A DNA stretch of 64,000 nucleotides from assembly GCF_000006985.1 (NCBI RefSeq), contig NC_002932.3, forward strand, positions 1,103,109-1,167,108, read 5' to 3'. The position numbers were made by a program, and so were the translations under genes. Below, piece after piece: positions 29,342-38,614 of this stretch (its first letter is position 1; each line of letters starts with the position of its first letter). Source of the stretch: Chlorobaculum tepidum TLS. GTDB taxonomy: Bacteria; Bacteroidota; Chlorobiia; Chlorobiales; Chlorobiaceae. A model generated the notes under the pieces. It ran no database searches. It was not told the origin of the DNA and saw only the letters and a program-made list of their open reading frames with translations.

Positions 29342-30316
29342 TCAATGCTGCCGTTTCATGACAAAATCGACAAGAAGCTGGAGTGAACGCTTGGCGTCAC
29401 TTTCGGGAAAATGGGCAATCGATTCGAGCGCCTTGTCCGCAAAGCCTTCCGCAACTTCGGCGGCATAATCAAGCCCCCCCTTCCGGGTGACAAAGTCAAT
29501 TACTTCGCCGCTCCTGACCGAACGCTTCCGGGAGCTTTTCAGAATCGACTTGATCTTGTTCTGCTCCGATTTGTCCGATTGACGAAGAGCGTAGATCAGC
29601 GGAAGAGTAATCTTGCGATCCTTGATATCGATGCCGAGCTGCTTGCCGGTTTTTTTGGAATCCCCGGTGTAGTCCAGCAGGTCATCCCTGATCTGGAAGG
29701 CCAGGCCGAGAAATTCGCCATAGCTCTTCAGGCTGGCGATCTCGTCTTCGGAGTCGGTGGAGCTGGCCGCGCCGATGGCGCACGAGGTGGCGATGAGCGA
29801 GCCTGTTTTGTCGGCAATGACACTCAGATAATCCTCCTCGGTGATGTCAAGGCTGCGAGTTTTCTGGATCTGGAGAATCTCCCCCTCGCTCATGCGGCGA
29901 ACCGCCTCCGAGACCAAATGCAGCGACCGGTAATCCTTGTTTTCGAGGGAGTAGAGCAGACCCTTGGAGAGTAGATAGTCACCGATCAGCACCGATATCT
30001 TGTTTTTCCACAGAGCGTTGATCGAGGGAATCCCCCGGCGCATTTCGGCACCGTCCACCACATCGTCGTGGATCAGCGTGGCCGAATGCAGCAGCTCCAC
30101 CATGATCGCGCCGCGATAGGTGACGTCGTGGACGCCGCCGCACACCTTGGCCGCAAGAATCACCAGCGTCGGCCTGATCTGCTTGCCCTGCTGCCGGAGC
30201 ACATAGCGCGTGACCTTGTCAACCAGGCTGTTGCTTGAATGAAGCACCGTTTTGTAGCGCTCCTGGAACTGTTTCAGCTCTTCCGTAACAGAAAATGTTA
30301 CCACATTAATATCCAC
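29342..30316 (-). CDS. Polyprenyl diphosphate synthase (trans-isoprenyl transferase)
   Basis: A 324-residue all-trans prenyltransferase. The first aspartate-rich motif IHDDVVDGAEMRRG and the second FQIRDDLLDYTGD, with GKQIRPTL near the N-terminus, are those of long-chain (octaprenyl/solanesyl-like) synthases supplying the quinone side chain. Small residues rather than Phe/Tyr before the first motif (LLHSATLIHDDVVD) fit long products. In this organism the product would be the menaquinone/chlorobiumquinone tail; that is inference. Confidence 0.9.
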   Translation of the reverse strand: MDINVVTFSVTEELKQFQERYKTVLHSSNSLVDKVTRYVLRQQGKQIRPTLVILAAKVCGGVHDVTYRGAIMVELLHSATLIHDDVVDGAEMRRGIPSINALWKNKISVLIGDYLLSKGLLYSLENKDYRSLHLVSEAVRRMSEGEILQIQKTRSLDITEEDYLSVIADKTGSLIATSCAIGAASSTDSEDEIASLKSYGEFLGLAFQIRDDLLDYTGDSKKTGKQLGIDIKDRKITLPLIYALRQSDKSEQNKIKSILKSSRKRSVRSGEVIDFVTRKGGLDYAAEVAEGFADKALESIAHFPESDAKRSLQLLVDFVMKRQH

Positions 30317-30621
30317 AACCTGATCCTTTGTGCTTGGTGCACCGTCAAATGCCCGGCGCGATTGCGCTTACGTTCAAAACCGTGAGAAGTTATCGATATT
30401 TCCATGATTGAGCAAATCGGTATCCGTCACCCCTCCTTTACAGCTCTTTCCGGCGAAGCTTTACAGCTAAAAAACCATTTGCGCACAAGAACGATCTTTG
30501 TTACTATGAAACGGATTACCGGCTCTCAAGGCACCCAACGCCACACATTGCCCGGCATCCTCCTGAATTTTTCTCAAACCTTGGCCGCGCCTCGCAAAGC
30601 GACCCGGCACCGTACTTCGAC
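30317..30621. other. Intergenic region between divergent prenyltransferase and tatC genes
   Basis: About 300 bp carrying the promoters for both directions. An open frame of 73 codons (30404-30625, forward) lies here but shows no recognisable domain and overlaps the tatC start. No terminator, dyad operator or RNA structure was seen. Confidence 0.5.
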
Positions 30622-31620
30622 ATGAGCAACGAAAACGAACCAACCATACCGCCAGCGGACGGCAAAGGGACCGGCGCGGAAACCGGAAACGATCAAGAGC
30701 CAGCCTTTCCAACGGTACCCGAAAAAGAAGAACAGGAGGAGCTGAAAAACGAGAACAGTCTGGATTTTCCTGAAGACGATTTCAAGGCGCTGGAAAAAGC
30801 CCCTGGCGAAATAGCAGATTCAGCCCCCCAGGTTAAAACAGAAACGGCAGAGCCGGAAGGGGAGGCCGAACCGGAAGACGGCATGAGCTTCCTTGATCAT
30901 CTCGAAGAGCTTCGCTGGAGGCTCATCTGGTCTCTTATCGCATTTGTTGTAGCGGCCATCGTTACCGCATTCTTTTCAGACTTTCTCGTCAACCAGGTAC
31001 TCATCAGACCACTAAAAGAGAGTGGCCCGAACATTCATTTGCAGAACCTTGTGCCCTACGGCCAGATTTCGCTCTACCTGCAAGTGATTGTTTTTGCGGC
31101 ATTTGTGCTCGCGTTCCCCTTTCTGGTCTGGCAGATATGGCAATTCGTCGAACCTGGCTTGCATGAAACCGAAAAAGCAGCCAGCCGTTTTATCATTTTC
31201 TTCATTTCGATCTGCTTCTTCTCGGGCATCGCTTTCGGTTACTTTGTCTTCCTGCCAATCTCACTGAAATTCTTTGCGGGATTCGGCTCCGAACTCATCG
31301 CCAACAACATCGCCATCCAGGACTACATCAGTTTCTTCATGGGCACCCTGCTGACAACCGGTCTGGTTTTCGAGCTGCCCTTCGTATCTTATGTGCTCTC
31401 GAAAATCGGTTTGCTAACCCCGGCCTTCATGCGCTTTTACCGTCGCCATGCGGTCGTAGCGCTGCTGATCATCGCCGCCATCGTCACGCCGTCAACCGAT
31501 ATGGTCACACAGGCAGTCATCGCCATTCCGATGATCGTGCTGTACGAAATCAGCATCTACATTTCAGCCGCTGTACAGAAAAAGCGCAACAAGAAGATGA
31601 TGGAGGAGGGCGTTGCATGA
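30622..31620 (+). CDS. tatC: Sec-independent protein translocase TatC with acidic N-terminal extension
   Basis: A 332-residue protein. Residues about 87-320 are TatC: FLDHLEELRWRLI, six membrane helices, PFLVWQIWQF, and the late VTPSTDM. It is the signal-peptide receptor of the twin-arginine pathway for folded, often cofactor-containing proteins. The first 85 residues are E/P/D-rich, low complexity and probably disordered in the cytoplasm, which is not usual. It overlaps the following esterase gene by four bases (ATGA), so the pair is translationally coupled. No tatA is next to it. Confidence 0.92.
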   Translation: MSNENEPTIPPADGKGTGAETGNDQEPAFPTVPEKEEQEELKNENSLDFPEDDFKALEKAPGEIADSAPQVKTETAEPEGEAEPEDGMSFLDHLEELRWRLIWSLIAFVVAAIVTAFFSDFLVNQVLIRPLKESGPNIHLQNLVPYGQISLYLQVIVFAAFVLAFPFLVWQIWQFVEPGLHETEKAASRFIIFFISICFFSGIAFGYFVFLPISLKFFAGFGSELIANNIAIQDYISFFMGTLLTTGLVFELPFVSYVLSKIGLLTPAFMRFYRRHAVVALLIIAAIVTPSTDMVTQAVIAIPMIVLYEISIYISAAVQKKRNKKMMEEGVA

Positions 31621-32639
31621 TCTGCGACGATGCCCGCCCGAACGTCGTGTTCGAAGCCATCGAAAGTTCATTGCTGAAAGGCAATCCGCTCGGCGATCCG
31701 GCCACGCGCCACGTGCCGGTTTACCTGCCGCCATCCTACAACGGAACAGAACGCTTTCCGGTAATCTATCTGCTTGCGGGATTCGCCTCGACGGGCATAA
31801 GCTTTCTGAACTATGGTTTTGGCCGTCAGACCCTGCCGGAGATGATCGACTCGATGATCCGGCGCGGCGAGATGCCGAAAACCATTGTCGTCATGCCGGA
31901 CTGCATGACCCGCTACGGCGGATCGCAGTATGTCGATTCAACGGCCACCGGGCCTTACGAGACCTATCTGACCAGCGAGCTGATGCCGCACATTGACCGC
32001 AAATTCCGCACGCTCGCTCACGCGAGGCATCGGGCAGTCGTCGGCAAATCGTCGGGAGGATTCGGTGCGCTCCGGCTCGGCATGAGGCATCCGGAGCTGT
32101 TTGCGGCGGTGGGTTGCCACAGCGGCGACATGGATTTCGACCTCTGCTACCGCCCGAATTTTCCCGTCGCGGCGCGGATTCTCGAAAAATATGACGGCAG
32201 CGTCGCGGCCTTTTTCACCCGCTGGGAGTCACTCAGCAAAAAGCCACGCGGTGAGTTCGCCCTGCTCGAGCTGATGGCGATGGCCGCCTGCTACTCCCCC
32301 GATCCGTCGAAGCCCGCGCCCGGCAACATGCGACTCCCCTTCGAGCCGCGCACCTGCCAGCTCGTGCCGGAAATCTGGGAGCAATGGAAAAGCTTCGATC
32401 CGGTGACGATGCTTGAAGAGACGAAAAATCAGGACGCGCTCGGCTCGCTCCGCTTGCTCTTCCTCGACTGCGGGTCGCAAGACGAATACAATCTGCAATT
32501 TGGCCACCGGCGCTTTTCGGCGAGGGCCACCGAAATCGGCATAGCTCACCGTTACGAAGAGTTCCCCGACACCCACACCGATACCTCCTACCGATACCAG
32601 GTCTCACTGCCACTGCTGGCCAGGGCGATTTCAGAGTAA
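31617..32639 (+). CDS. Esterase-D-like alpha/beta hydrolase
   Basis: A 340-residue esterase-family (PF00756-like) protein. VYLPPSYNGTERFPVIYLLAG marks the typical start of the fold, and VVGKSSGGFGALRLGMRHPELF carries the nucleophile serine in a G-K-S-S-G-G elbow. An acidic residue (DCGSQDEYN) and a late histidine (FPDTHTDTSYR) complete a likely triad. There is no signal peptide. Its translational coupling to tatC is interesting but does not prove a functional link. The substrate is unknown. Confidence 0.83.
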   Translation: MICDDARPNVVFEAIESSLLKGNPLGDPATRHVPVYLPPSYNGTERFPVIYLLAGFASTGISFLNYGFGRQTLPEMIDSMIRRGEMPKTIVVMPDCMTRYGGSQYVDSTATGPYETYLTSELMPHIDRKFRTLAHARHRAVVGKSSGGFGALRLGMRHPELFAAVGCHSGDMDFDLCYRPNFPVAARILEKYDGSVAAFFTRWESLSKKPRGEFALLELMAMAACYSPDPSKPAPGNMRLPFEPRTCQLVPEIWEQWKSFDPVTMLEETKNQDALGSLRLLFLDCGSQDEYNLQFGHRRFSARATEIGIAHRYEEFPDTHTDTSYRYQVSLPLLARAISE

Positions 32640-32726
32640 GACGATCTGCCTCACGACCTTCATCTGAAGACCCGCGAAAAACTCATCCAAATCGATTTCG
32701 AGGAAAACGCTGGAAAGGTCATTTTG

Positions 32727-33353
32727 CTACTCAACCACCGTGAGAAGGCTCTGGTATACCTGCTCGACCTGCGACCGCAACTCGTCGAGGGTGCCGTCGT
32801 TGAAAATTACGTAGTGCGCCCGCTCGACGAGCTTCTCCTGCGGCCACTGCGCCTGCATCCGCTTGCGAGCCTCCTCGCAAGCGAGACCTCGAGCGACGGC
32901 GCGAGCGAGCCGCAGGCCGTCGTTTGCCGCCACCACGATGATACGGTCGAGATCGCGATCCGCGCCCGCCTCGAACAGAATCGCCGCCTCCTTGCAGAGA
33001 ATCCGTTTGCCTTCGCGTGCGCAACGCTTCACTTCGTTGACAAAGGCCTCCCTGACCTTCGGATGGATGAGCCGGTTGAGAGCGGCAAGCTTTTCCGGCT
33101 CGGAAAAGACAATCGCAGCAATGGCTTTACGGTCGATGAGAAGTTTGCCTGATGCATCGCGCGAGTAAACATCCGGGCCAAAAAGTTTTTCAATCCCCCT
33201 GATTACCTCGGGATCTTCAACTTGCAGTTCTTTGGCAATCCGGTCGGCCTCGAACAGTTCGCATCCCATTTCGGCAAGCATGGCGCAAACCGTACTCTTG
33301 CCGCTCCCGATGCCGCCGGTCACCCCGACGAGCAATGGCAGGCGCGCCTTCAT
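32727..33353 (-). CDS. coaE: Dephospho-CoA kinase
   Basis: A 208-residue P-loop kinase catalysing the last step of coenzyme A synthesis. GVTGGIGSGKST (9-20), EADRIAKEL, and IHPKVREAF with the LCKEAAILFEAG segment are characteristic. Length is typical. It overlaps the upstream lipoprotein gene by four bases on the same strand. Confidence 0.94.
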   Translation of the reverse strand: MKARLPLLVGVTGGIGSGKSTVCAMLAEMGCELFEADRIAKELQVEDPEVIRGIEKLFGPDVYSRDASGKLLIDRKAIAAIVFSEPEKLAALNRLIHPKVREAFVNEVKRCAREGKRILCKEAAILFEAGADRDLDRIIVVAANDGLRLARAVARGLACEEARKRMQAQWPQEKLVERAHYVIFNDGTLDELRSQVEQVYQSLLTVVE

Positions 33354-33724
33354 TTACGGCTTTCTTGATCAAGATTGCGGCGCACCTCCAGCAGCACTTT
33401 GCGCCAAAGCTCGGGATTGCGAGAATAAGCGTCCAGCCGCGCGTCAAAGGTTTTCTGGTCGAGTTTGTGCCGGACGAACAGCGTATCGAGTCCCGCCGGA
33501 GTCAGGTCGGTCAAGGGGGCCGCATTACCCTTGTCCGTCACTCCGGAACGGGCAAGATAATCGGCATAAAACGCAGCGAAATGAAGGTCGTCTGCGCTGA
33601 GCTTATCCTGACGCTGCAAGCTGCAACCAGCCATGAGAAGCCCGAAAAGCGCAACGAAAAACAGACGCCGAAACAGCGCAAGTCCTTTCTGTATTGATGT
33701 AAAATTGAGATTCAACTGTCGCAA
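33350..33724 (-). CDS. Small predicted lipoprotein
   Basis: A 124-residue protein with an N-terminal hydrophobic stretch and a good lipobox LMAGC (Cys34), so it is probably a lipoprotein. The mature part (about 90 residues) is helical and polar (DDLHFAAFYADYLARSG and later FDARLDAYSRNPELW), and distantly resembles the DUF4296-like small lipoproteins of Bacteroidetes. Function unknown. It is coupled to coaE by a four-base overlap and divergent from the superoxide dismutase gene. Confidence 0.72.
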   Translation of the reverse strand: MRQLNLNFTSIQKGLALFRRLFFVALFGLLMAGCSLQRQDKLSADDLHFAAFYADYLARSGVTDKGNAAPLTDLTPAGLDTLFVRHKLDQKTFDARLDAYSRNPELWRKVLLEVRRNLDQESRK

Positions 33725-33819
33725 ATTATTTTTTGCCCGCTGAAACTAACAAGGTCAGGAGCCGGGTTAAAGGGTTACTTCCTAACGTAGCCTGCATAAC
33801 CATAAAAATCAATAGTCAC

Positions 33820-34422
33820 ATGGCATATCAGCAACCTGCACTCCCCTACGCCGATAACGCGCTCGAACCGCATATCTCTGCCAATACCATCGGCTTTCAC
33901 TACGGCAAGCACCATGCGGCCTACGTCAAAAACTACAACGGTTTCGTCGAAGGCACGCCATATGACGCCATGAGTCTCGAAGAGGTGATCATCCAGACGG
34001 CAAGTGACGCCTCGAAGACTGGCATATTCAACAATGGCGCGCAGGCATGGAACCACAGCTTCTACTGGAACTGCCTCACTCCGAACGGCGGCGGCGAGCC
34101 AACCGGCGAAATCGCCACGAAAATCACCGAAGATTTCGGCAGCGTTGACAAGTTCAAAGAGGAGCTGAAAAACGCCGCTGCAACCCAGTTCGGTAGCGGC
34201 TGGGCCTGGCTGGTGCTCGATGGCGGCAAGCTCAAGGTAACCAAAACCGGCAACGCCCAGAACCCGATGACCTCCGGCCAGACCCCGCTGCTCTGCATCG
34301 ACGTCTGGGAACACGCCTACTACCTCGATTACCAGAACCGCCGCCCCGACCACGTGGCCGCCGTGATCGAAAACCTGATCAACTGGGAGTTCATCAACGC
34401 TAATTACGCTGCGGCGAAATAA
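33820..34422 (+). CDS. sodB: Superoxide dismutase, iron type
   Basis: A 200-residue cytoplasmic Fe superoxide dismutase. ALPYADNALEPHIS, the metal ligand His27 in FHYGKHHAAYVKN, the AWNHSFYWNCL ligand region and DVWEHAYYLDYQNRR with the Asp and His ligands are intact; AQAWNHSFYWNCL and FGSGWAWLV are more Fe- than Mn-like. The ATG at 33820 gives the canonical start, while the frame opens upstream at 33733 without family similarity. For an anaerobic phototroph it would serve oxygen defence. Confidence 0.94.
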   Translation: MAYQQPALPYADNALEPHISANTIGFHYGKHHAAYVKNYNGFVEGTPYDAMSLEEVIIQTASDASKTGIFNNGAQAWNHSFYWNCLTPNGGGEPTGEIATKITEDFGSVDKFKEELKNAAATQFGSGWAWLVLDGGKLKVTKTGNAQNPMTSGQTPLLCIDVWEHAYYLDYQNRRPDHVAAVIENLINWEFINANYAAAK

Positions 34423-34445
34423 GCCTGCCGGGTAAAATCTACAAC

Positions 34446-34480
34446 GAAAGGCTCCGTTTTCCGGGGCCTTTCTTGTTTTT
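34446..34480 (+). terminator. Rho-independent terminator after sodB
   Basis: GAAAGGCTCCG and CGGGGCCTTTC form a long stem (one internal mismatch) with a short T loop, followed by TTGTTTTT. It lies 23 bases past the sodB stop and points forward. Confidence 0.85.
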
Positions 34481-34550
34481 CGTCAAATGCTGATGGAAGC
34501 TATGGATCGAATAATGAACTGTTCTCCCCGCATTCAATTCATAAGCCTTT

Positions 34551-35429
34551 TTAAAGCCACGGCAACCGCTCCACTTCGTCGAGATTGACCGTCTTCGCCC
34601 TGGCTGGCCATTTAAATGTGATGTTAAAATCGGGCGGATTGATGACCCGTTCATCATAAACCACCTTCAGACTGCGTGACCCTTCCGGATCATCTTCTCG
34701 ATAGAGGATCATGTCGATCTCTCTCGGCACCCTCAACTCCGCGCCGTTCTTGTCCACCTGAGACTGATAGGCGGCGAACCGGAATTCGACACTTTTGCGA
34801 CCTGACTGATCGAAATAGACAAGTCCGGTAAGCTCTCTGGTCAGCGGATCGACCACCAGCTCTTTCGTGCCGTTGCCGGACTTCACGGTGAAGCTGACCC
34901 GACCGCTTCCCTTCCTGACCGATTCGATGTTTTTGGCCGGCTCAGGCACATCGGCAATACCGAACAGTGTTTCGATCATCCTGCCAAACCCGGCGTTAAC
35001 CCCGATGATCTTGCCCATATTTTCGCCGTTGTTGCGTCCCACAAGCATCCGGTTGTTCAGCATGTCATTCACGAAGAGCGAGTCGGGACGAATCAGAAGA
35101 TCGGCCACCGGCCATCCGAGAATACCGGCAGTAACGATCATGCGGGCATCCCTCGATTTCTGTATCTGAACCGTACAGTAAGCCTTCGCTTTGCGCTTCG
35201 GTGTTTCCAGGTAGAGATCTGCATATCCATCCAGCGCCCTGACGGTGCTGGCATTCGATGCCACCTCCTCATACAGCCCCGTCATTTCCGGTGTCAACGC
35301 CACCCTGTCACCGAGCACGCCAGGCTCTCTGGTTACGGTCTTGAATTGCGAGCATCCGGCTATGACCAGAAAGGCGGTCAGGCCCATCCATTTCATCACT
35401 GGTTTTATCCACAGCACTCCATTATTCAT
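34551..35429 (-). CDS. DUF4292-like lipoprotein
   Basis: A protein of about 292 residues with a signal peptide ending in a clear lipobox (LVIAGC). The rest is beta-rich, with a LDGYADLYLETPKRKAKAY region, typical of DUF4292 (LolA/LolB-like) lipoproteins of the Bacteroidetes-Chlorobi group. AGGAG stands five bases before the ATG at 35429, which fixed the start; the frame opens at 35459. Outer-membrane lipid or lipoprotein handling is suggested by the fold only. Confidence 0.78.
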   Translation of the reverse strand: MNNGVLWIKPVMKWMGLTAFLVIAGCSQFKTVTREPGVLGDRVALTPEMTGLYEEVASNASTVRALDGYADLYLETPKRKAKAYCTVQIQKSRDARMIVTAGILGWPVADLLIRPDSLFVNDMLNNRMLVGRNNGENMGKIIGVNAGFGRMIETLFGIADVPEPAKNIESVRKGSGRVSFTVKSGNGTKELVVDPLTRELTGLVYFDQSGRKSVEFRFAAYQSQVDKNGAELRVPREIDMILYREDDPEGSRSLKVVYDERVINPPDFNITFKWPARAKTVNLDEVERLPWL

Positions 35430-35583
35430 CATTACTCCTCTGTCAGACGTTAACATCATAGCTCAATCCATCCGAACCACTCTTCCCGTTGAATCTGAAT
35501 CCCGGTCAAGGTTGATAGCTCCGAAATGTTATTTTAATTAAATCATTTCTCTGTCAAAACATGAAACCGGGAGTTTTCGATCC

Positions 35584-36768
35584 ATGCACTCACTCTACCT
35601 CAAACCAAAAGAACACCGGCGGCTGGTCAGCGGCCACCTGTGGGTTTTCAGCAACGAGCTTCGGGAGGTGCCGCGTGACATTGCCGCCGGAGAAACCGTT
35701 CAGCTCTTCACCCACGACGGACGTCTGCTCGGCGCGGGGTTCTTCAACCCCCAGTCGCTGATCGCCTTTCGCCTTCTGACGAGGGGCGAAGAGCAGCCTG
35801 ACCGCGACTTTTTCCGACGCAAACTGCTCGAAGCGCTGAAGCTGCGCGAAAAAATCTACCCCGAAAGCGAAACCAACGCCTGGCGGCTCGTCCATGGCGA
35901 GTCGGATGGACTACCGGGGCTGGTGATCGATCGCTTCGACCGAGCCTTCGTGCTGCAATCATTTTCCGCCGGTATCGACCAGCACCTGCCGCTTTTCTGC
36001 GAACTGCTCCGGGAACTGTTCGATCCTAAAGCGATCGTGGTGAGAAACGAGTCGCCGCTCAGGGAGCTTGAGGGGCTGCCGCTCTACCGCGAAACCGTGC
36101 TCGGCGAAAGCAGCGACATGCATCAGGAGATCCGGGACAGCGGCATCAGCTACCGGGTCAACATCCTTGAAGGCCAGAAAACCGGTTTTTTCCTCGACCA
36201 GCGCGAAAACCGGCGGCACATCCGGAAATACGCCGCCGGCGCGGATGTACTTGACGTGTATACGAATGATGGAGGATTCGCGCTCAACGCCATGCATGCA
36301 GGTGCAAAATCAACCACCATGGTCGATATTTCCCAGGAGGCGTTACAACGCGCCGAGCAGAACGCCCGAACGAACGGGTTCGGAAACTTCTCGATCGTGG
36401 CTGCAGATGCATTTGAGACTCTTGGACAGCTCAGGCATGAAAACCACACTTTCGATCTGGTGATCCTTGATCCACCAAGCTTCACCAAAAGCCGCAAAAC
36501 CGTGCCGACAGCCCTGAAAGCCTACACGAAGCTCAATCGTCTCGGTTTGCAGCTCGTCAGGAATGAGGGATATCTGGCGACAGCCTCCTGCTCGCACCAT
36601 GTTTCCGAAGAGGATTTCCTCGCGGCCATTCACCTTGGAGCAATGCAGGCGGGCAAACATCTGCGACTTATCAGCCGCGCCGCACAACCGCCGGACCATC
36701 CGGTGCTGCTCGCGATGCCCGAAACGAGCTATCTCAAATTTGCCTGTTTCTATGTGACAAACCTGTAG
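35584..36768 (+). CDS. rlmI: Class I rRNA (cytosine-C5) methyltransferase, RlmI-like
   Basis: A 394-residue protein with an N-terminal PUA domain (about 1-75, [16 protein letters not shown]), a middle domain, and a Rossmann SAM domain with [27 protein letters not shown], and the catalytic LDPPSFTK. This is the RlmI/YccW family that makes m5C1962 in 23S rRNA. The usual tail with [11 protein letters not shown] is present. The specific rRNA site is assumed from the family. Confidence 0.9.
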   Translation: MHSLYLKPKEHRRLVSGHLWVFSNELREVPRDIAAGETVQLFTHDGRLLGAGFFNPQSLIAFRLLTRGEEQPDRDFFRRKLLEALKLREKIYPESETNAWRLVHGESDGLPGLVIDRFDRAFVLQSFSAGIDQHLPLFCELLRELFDPKAIVVRNESPLRELEGLPLYRETVLGESSDMHQEIRDSGISYRVNILEGQKTGFFLDQRENRRHIRKYAAGADVLDVYTNDGGFALNAMHAGAKSTTMVDISQEALQRAEQNARTNGFGNFSIVAADAFETLGQLRHENHTFDLVILDPPSFTKSRKTVPTALKAYTKLNRLGLQLVRNEGYLATASCSHHVSEEDFLAAIHLGAMQAGKHLRLISRAAQPPDHPVLLAMPETSYLKFACFYVTNL

Positions 36769-36975
36769 CTAACCTAAAAAAAGCGACTTAAACATTTATC
36801 TATAGACAAAATCTGTGACATGACCCATATAAAGCGGGAGTAGTCCCGTAAAGAATTTTCGTCATTTCAACGAAAAAAAAATTATGAAATTTCAGCAAAA
36901 CCCACAAAAAAAGGCGGAAATACGTCACCGACTCAATAAAGTGAAGACAATTCACAAAAAAAAATGATTTCCGTA
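36769..36975. other. AT-rich intergenic stretch upstream of the candidate small RNA
   Basis: About 200 bases with many A-runs and no credible reading frame. A small hairpin GCGGGAGTAGTCCCGT is present near 36834. Nothing else is recognised. Confidence 0.5.
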
Positions 36976-37003
36976 TTGCAAATTCACTTTGCTTATCTAT
37001 ATT
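36976..37003 (+). promoter_or_regulatory. Predicted sigma-70-type promoter of the candidate small RNA
   Basis: TTGCAA (36976-36981) and TATATT (36998-37003) are separated by 16 bases, close to the sigma-70 consensus. A start near 37010 would fall just before the first hairpin. No open reading frame follows before a strong terminator. Confidence 0.5.
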
Positions 37004-37009
37004 TGCTCT

Positions 37010-37095
37010 GAGTAAACTATGTAATTGACGCCCGTTAATTCACATAGTTTACATGTGCAGCATGATGTAAAGGGGTACGTCATGCTGCTTTTTTT
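37010..37095 (+). ncRNA. Candidate small RNA of about 85 nt with two hairpins
   Basis: Predicted from sequence only. After the promoter, GTAAACTATGT (37012-37022) pairs perfectly with ACATAGTTTAC (37042-37052); AATT/AATT extends the stem across one bulged C, leaving loop GACGCCCGTT. A second stem (37057-37069 against 37076-37088) encloses loop AAGGGG and ends in seven T. The CCC of loop 1 and GGGG of loop 2 could pair. There is no start codon with a ribosome site. It does not match 6S, SRP, tmRNA or RNase P as I know them. It ends 17 bp from the stop of the convergent nucleotidase gene. Confidence 0.55.
37057..37095 (+). terminator. Strong Rho-independent terminator of the candidate small RNA
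   Basis: GCAGCATGA (37057-37065) and TCATGCTGC (37080-37088) pair perfectly, TGTA/TACG extends the stem, and seven T follow directly. The T-run is on the forward strand only, and the nearest forward gene ends about 290 bp upstream. Confidence 0.88.
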
Positions 37096-37112
37096 ATATG
37101 CTCCTGCCATTT

Positions 37113-37688
37113 TTACGTCACGAACGCTTTTATCATATCATACACGTCCTGCCATGAAGCGGCTCTCAGCTCTTCGATATGCCGGTTTGTGCTGTTTCCG
37201 AAACAGATGGTAAAAAGTCCTCTGCCTCGTAACTGCGCCACATTTTCCGGCGAGTCCTCGATGTAGATGTCTGCACCAACCTGCGTCTTCTCTTTTACAA
37301 AGCAGAGATCCCAGTATGGAATACCGTGACTATCGAGCCAGTTGACCGTCTGCTGCACTGCCGTAGCATGAAAATAGTGGATAAAAAGCCGATGCGTAAT
37401 GATGCGGATGCGGAAACCTTCATCCGAGAGCTGGCGCAGATATTTTCGCGCACCAGGAATCGCCTCCATGCTGCTGAACAGCTCTCGCTGAGTCACGGCA
37501 AAACGGTGCAGACTGTCGTATTGGCTCGGGTTCGTGATACCCCATTCGGAAAGCCCCCAGGAGACCTCTTCAGGAAGCTCATCAATCGGTCTTTCAAACC
37601 ATTCAGAGGCAATCTGCCTCATGCGCCCGTAAAAATCGGCGCAAACCCCGTCGAGATCAACGCCAATAACGATACTGTTTTTTGACAT
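37113..37688 (-). CDS. 5'(3')-deoxyribonucleotidase-like HAD protein
   Basis: A 191-residue HAD-superfamily protein of the NT5C (5' nucleotidase, deoxy, type C) family. The nucleophile motif [13 protein letters not shown] is at about 6-18, motif II lies in RIRIITHR, and motif III/IV in [12 protein letters not shown]. The start at 37688 places the HAD motif near the N-terminus; an upstream ATG at 37721 is less likely. It probably removes phosphate from a small substrate such as a deoxynucleotide. It converges on the candidate small RNA. Confidence 0.82.
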   Translation of the reverse strand: MSKNSIVIGVDLDGVCADFYGRMRQIASEWFERPIDELPEEVSWGLSEWGITNPSQYDSLHRFAVTQRELFSSMEAIPGARKYLRQLSDEGFRIRIITHRLFIHYFHATAVQQTVNWLDSHGIPYWDLCFVKEKTQVGADIYIEDSPENVAQLRGRGLFTICFGNSTNRHIEELRAASWQDVYDMIKAFVT

Positions 37689-37807
37689 GGTCGTGTTTTT
37701 TGCAAACCAGCGGGTGCCCACGTCGTATAGGACTTACACGACTTATAGGAAAAGACAGGGAAAACAATTCAGCTGGCGCCCAAGGCCAACCATTCATGAT
37801 TTTTTCT

Positions 37808-38614
37808 TCAGAACGCCCGGTCAAACGCTCGACGGTATTTCATCGTAATTTCATGCTCTTCGCCGAGAAACCGGAAAATGGCGATACAGGCCTTGCGTGA
37901 ACCATCGTCGTCGTAATAGCGGTTTGTCCGCAGAACCGAGATGAAATGTTCGAGCGCACTGTCCATATCTCCCTTCCGCAGGCTTTCGACAGCCTCACCA
38001 TAAGCCTCGCGGCCCTCCCCATCCGGAAAGGCTGATGCGGGACGAACAAGCAACGCACCGAGAGTCCGGACAGACTCGCTCAGATCAGCGTAATCCGGCT
38101 CTGCTTCGAGCGTCTCGGCAAGTCTGAGCGCCTCTTCTGGACGTGAAAACAGAATCAGCCGGGCCAGCATGGCGGCAGCGTCCCTGTTCTCCGGCTCTTT
38201 GGCCAAAACTCCCTCGAGCAGCGTGATTGCCACTGCGTCGTTGCCTGCGGCCATCTCGGCAGCTGCACGCGCCACCTCCTCGGCCCAGGGACTTGGCAAC
38301 GCTTTGGCGAGCCACTGTTCAATCTGGTATTCCGGAAGAGCTCCGGTGAATTCGTCGATAACCACACCGTTTGAAAACAGCTTCACATTGGGAATACTCC
38401 TGATGCCATATTGCGCCGAAATCTCGGGAAACTCTTCGGTATTGACCTTCACGAGCACCCATTTTCCGGCATGACGCTCAGCAAGTTTCTCAAGCACTGG
38501 AGCGAGAATGCGGCAAGGCCCGCACCACTGCGCCCAGAAATCCACAAGAACCGGAACGGTTTTGCTTCGCTCGATGACATCGTTCTGAAAATCAAAAGGG
38601 ATACGGCTCTGCAT
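37808..38614 (-). CDS. Thioredoxin-TPR fusion (CnoX/YbbN-like)
   Basis: A 268-residue protein with an N-terminal thioredoxin domain (1-105, active site WCGPC at 30-34, cis-proline in GIRSIPNVKLF) and a C-terminal TPR region (about 115-268). This matches YbbN/CnoX co-chaperones that hold oxidised or unfolded proteins. The active site keeps both cysteines, unlike E. coli CnoX (SxxC), so it should be redox-active. Length is a little shorter than E. coli YbbN. Confidence 0.87.
   Translation of the reverse strand: MQSRIPFDFQNDVIERSKTVPVLVDFWAQWCGPCRILAPVLEKLAERHAGKWVLVKVNTEEFPEISAQYGIRSIPNVKLFSNGVVIDEFTGALPEYQIEQWLAKALPSPWAEEVARAAAEMAAGNDAVAITLLEGVLAKEPENRDAAAMLARLILFSRPEEALRLAETLEAEPDYADLSESVRTLGALLVRPASAFPDGEGREAYGEAVESLRKGDMDSALEHFISVLRTNRYYDDDGSRKACIAIFRFLGEEHEITMKYRRAFDRAF

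Noticed and set aside
30404-30625. 73-codon forward frame before tatC
   Set aside because: No domain, composition of a non-coding leader, and it overlaps the tatC start.
36769-37112. tmRNA, 6S, SRP or RNase P RNA in the spacer
   Set aside because: None of the conserved cores I know (for example the SRP tetraloop region or a tmRNA acceptor end) is present.
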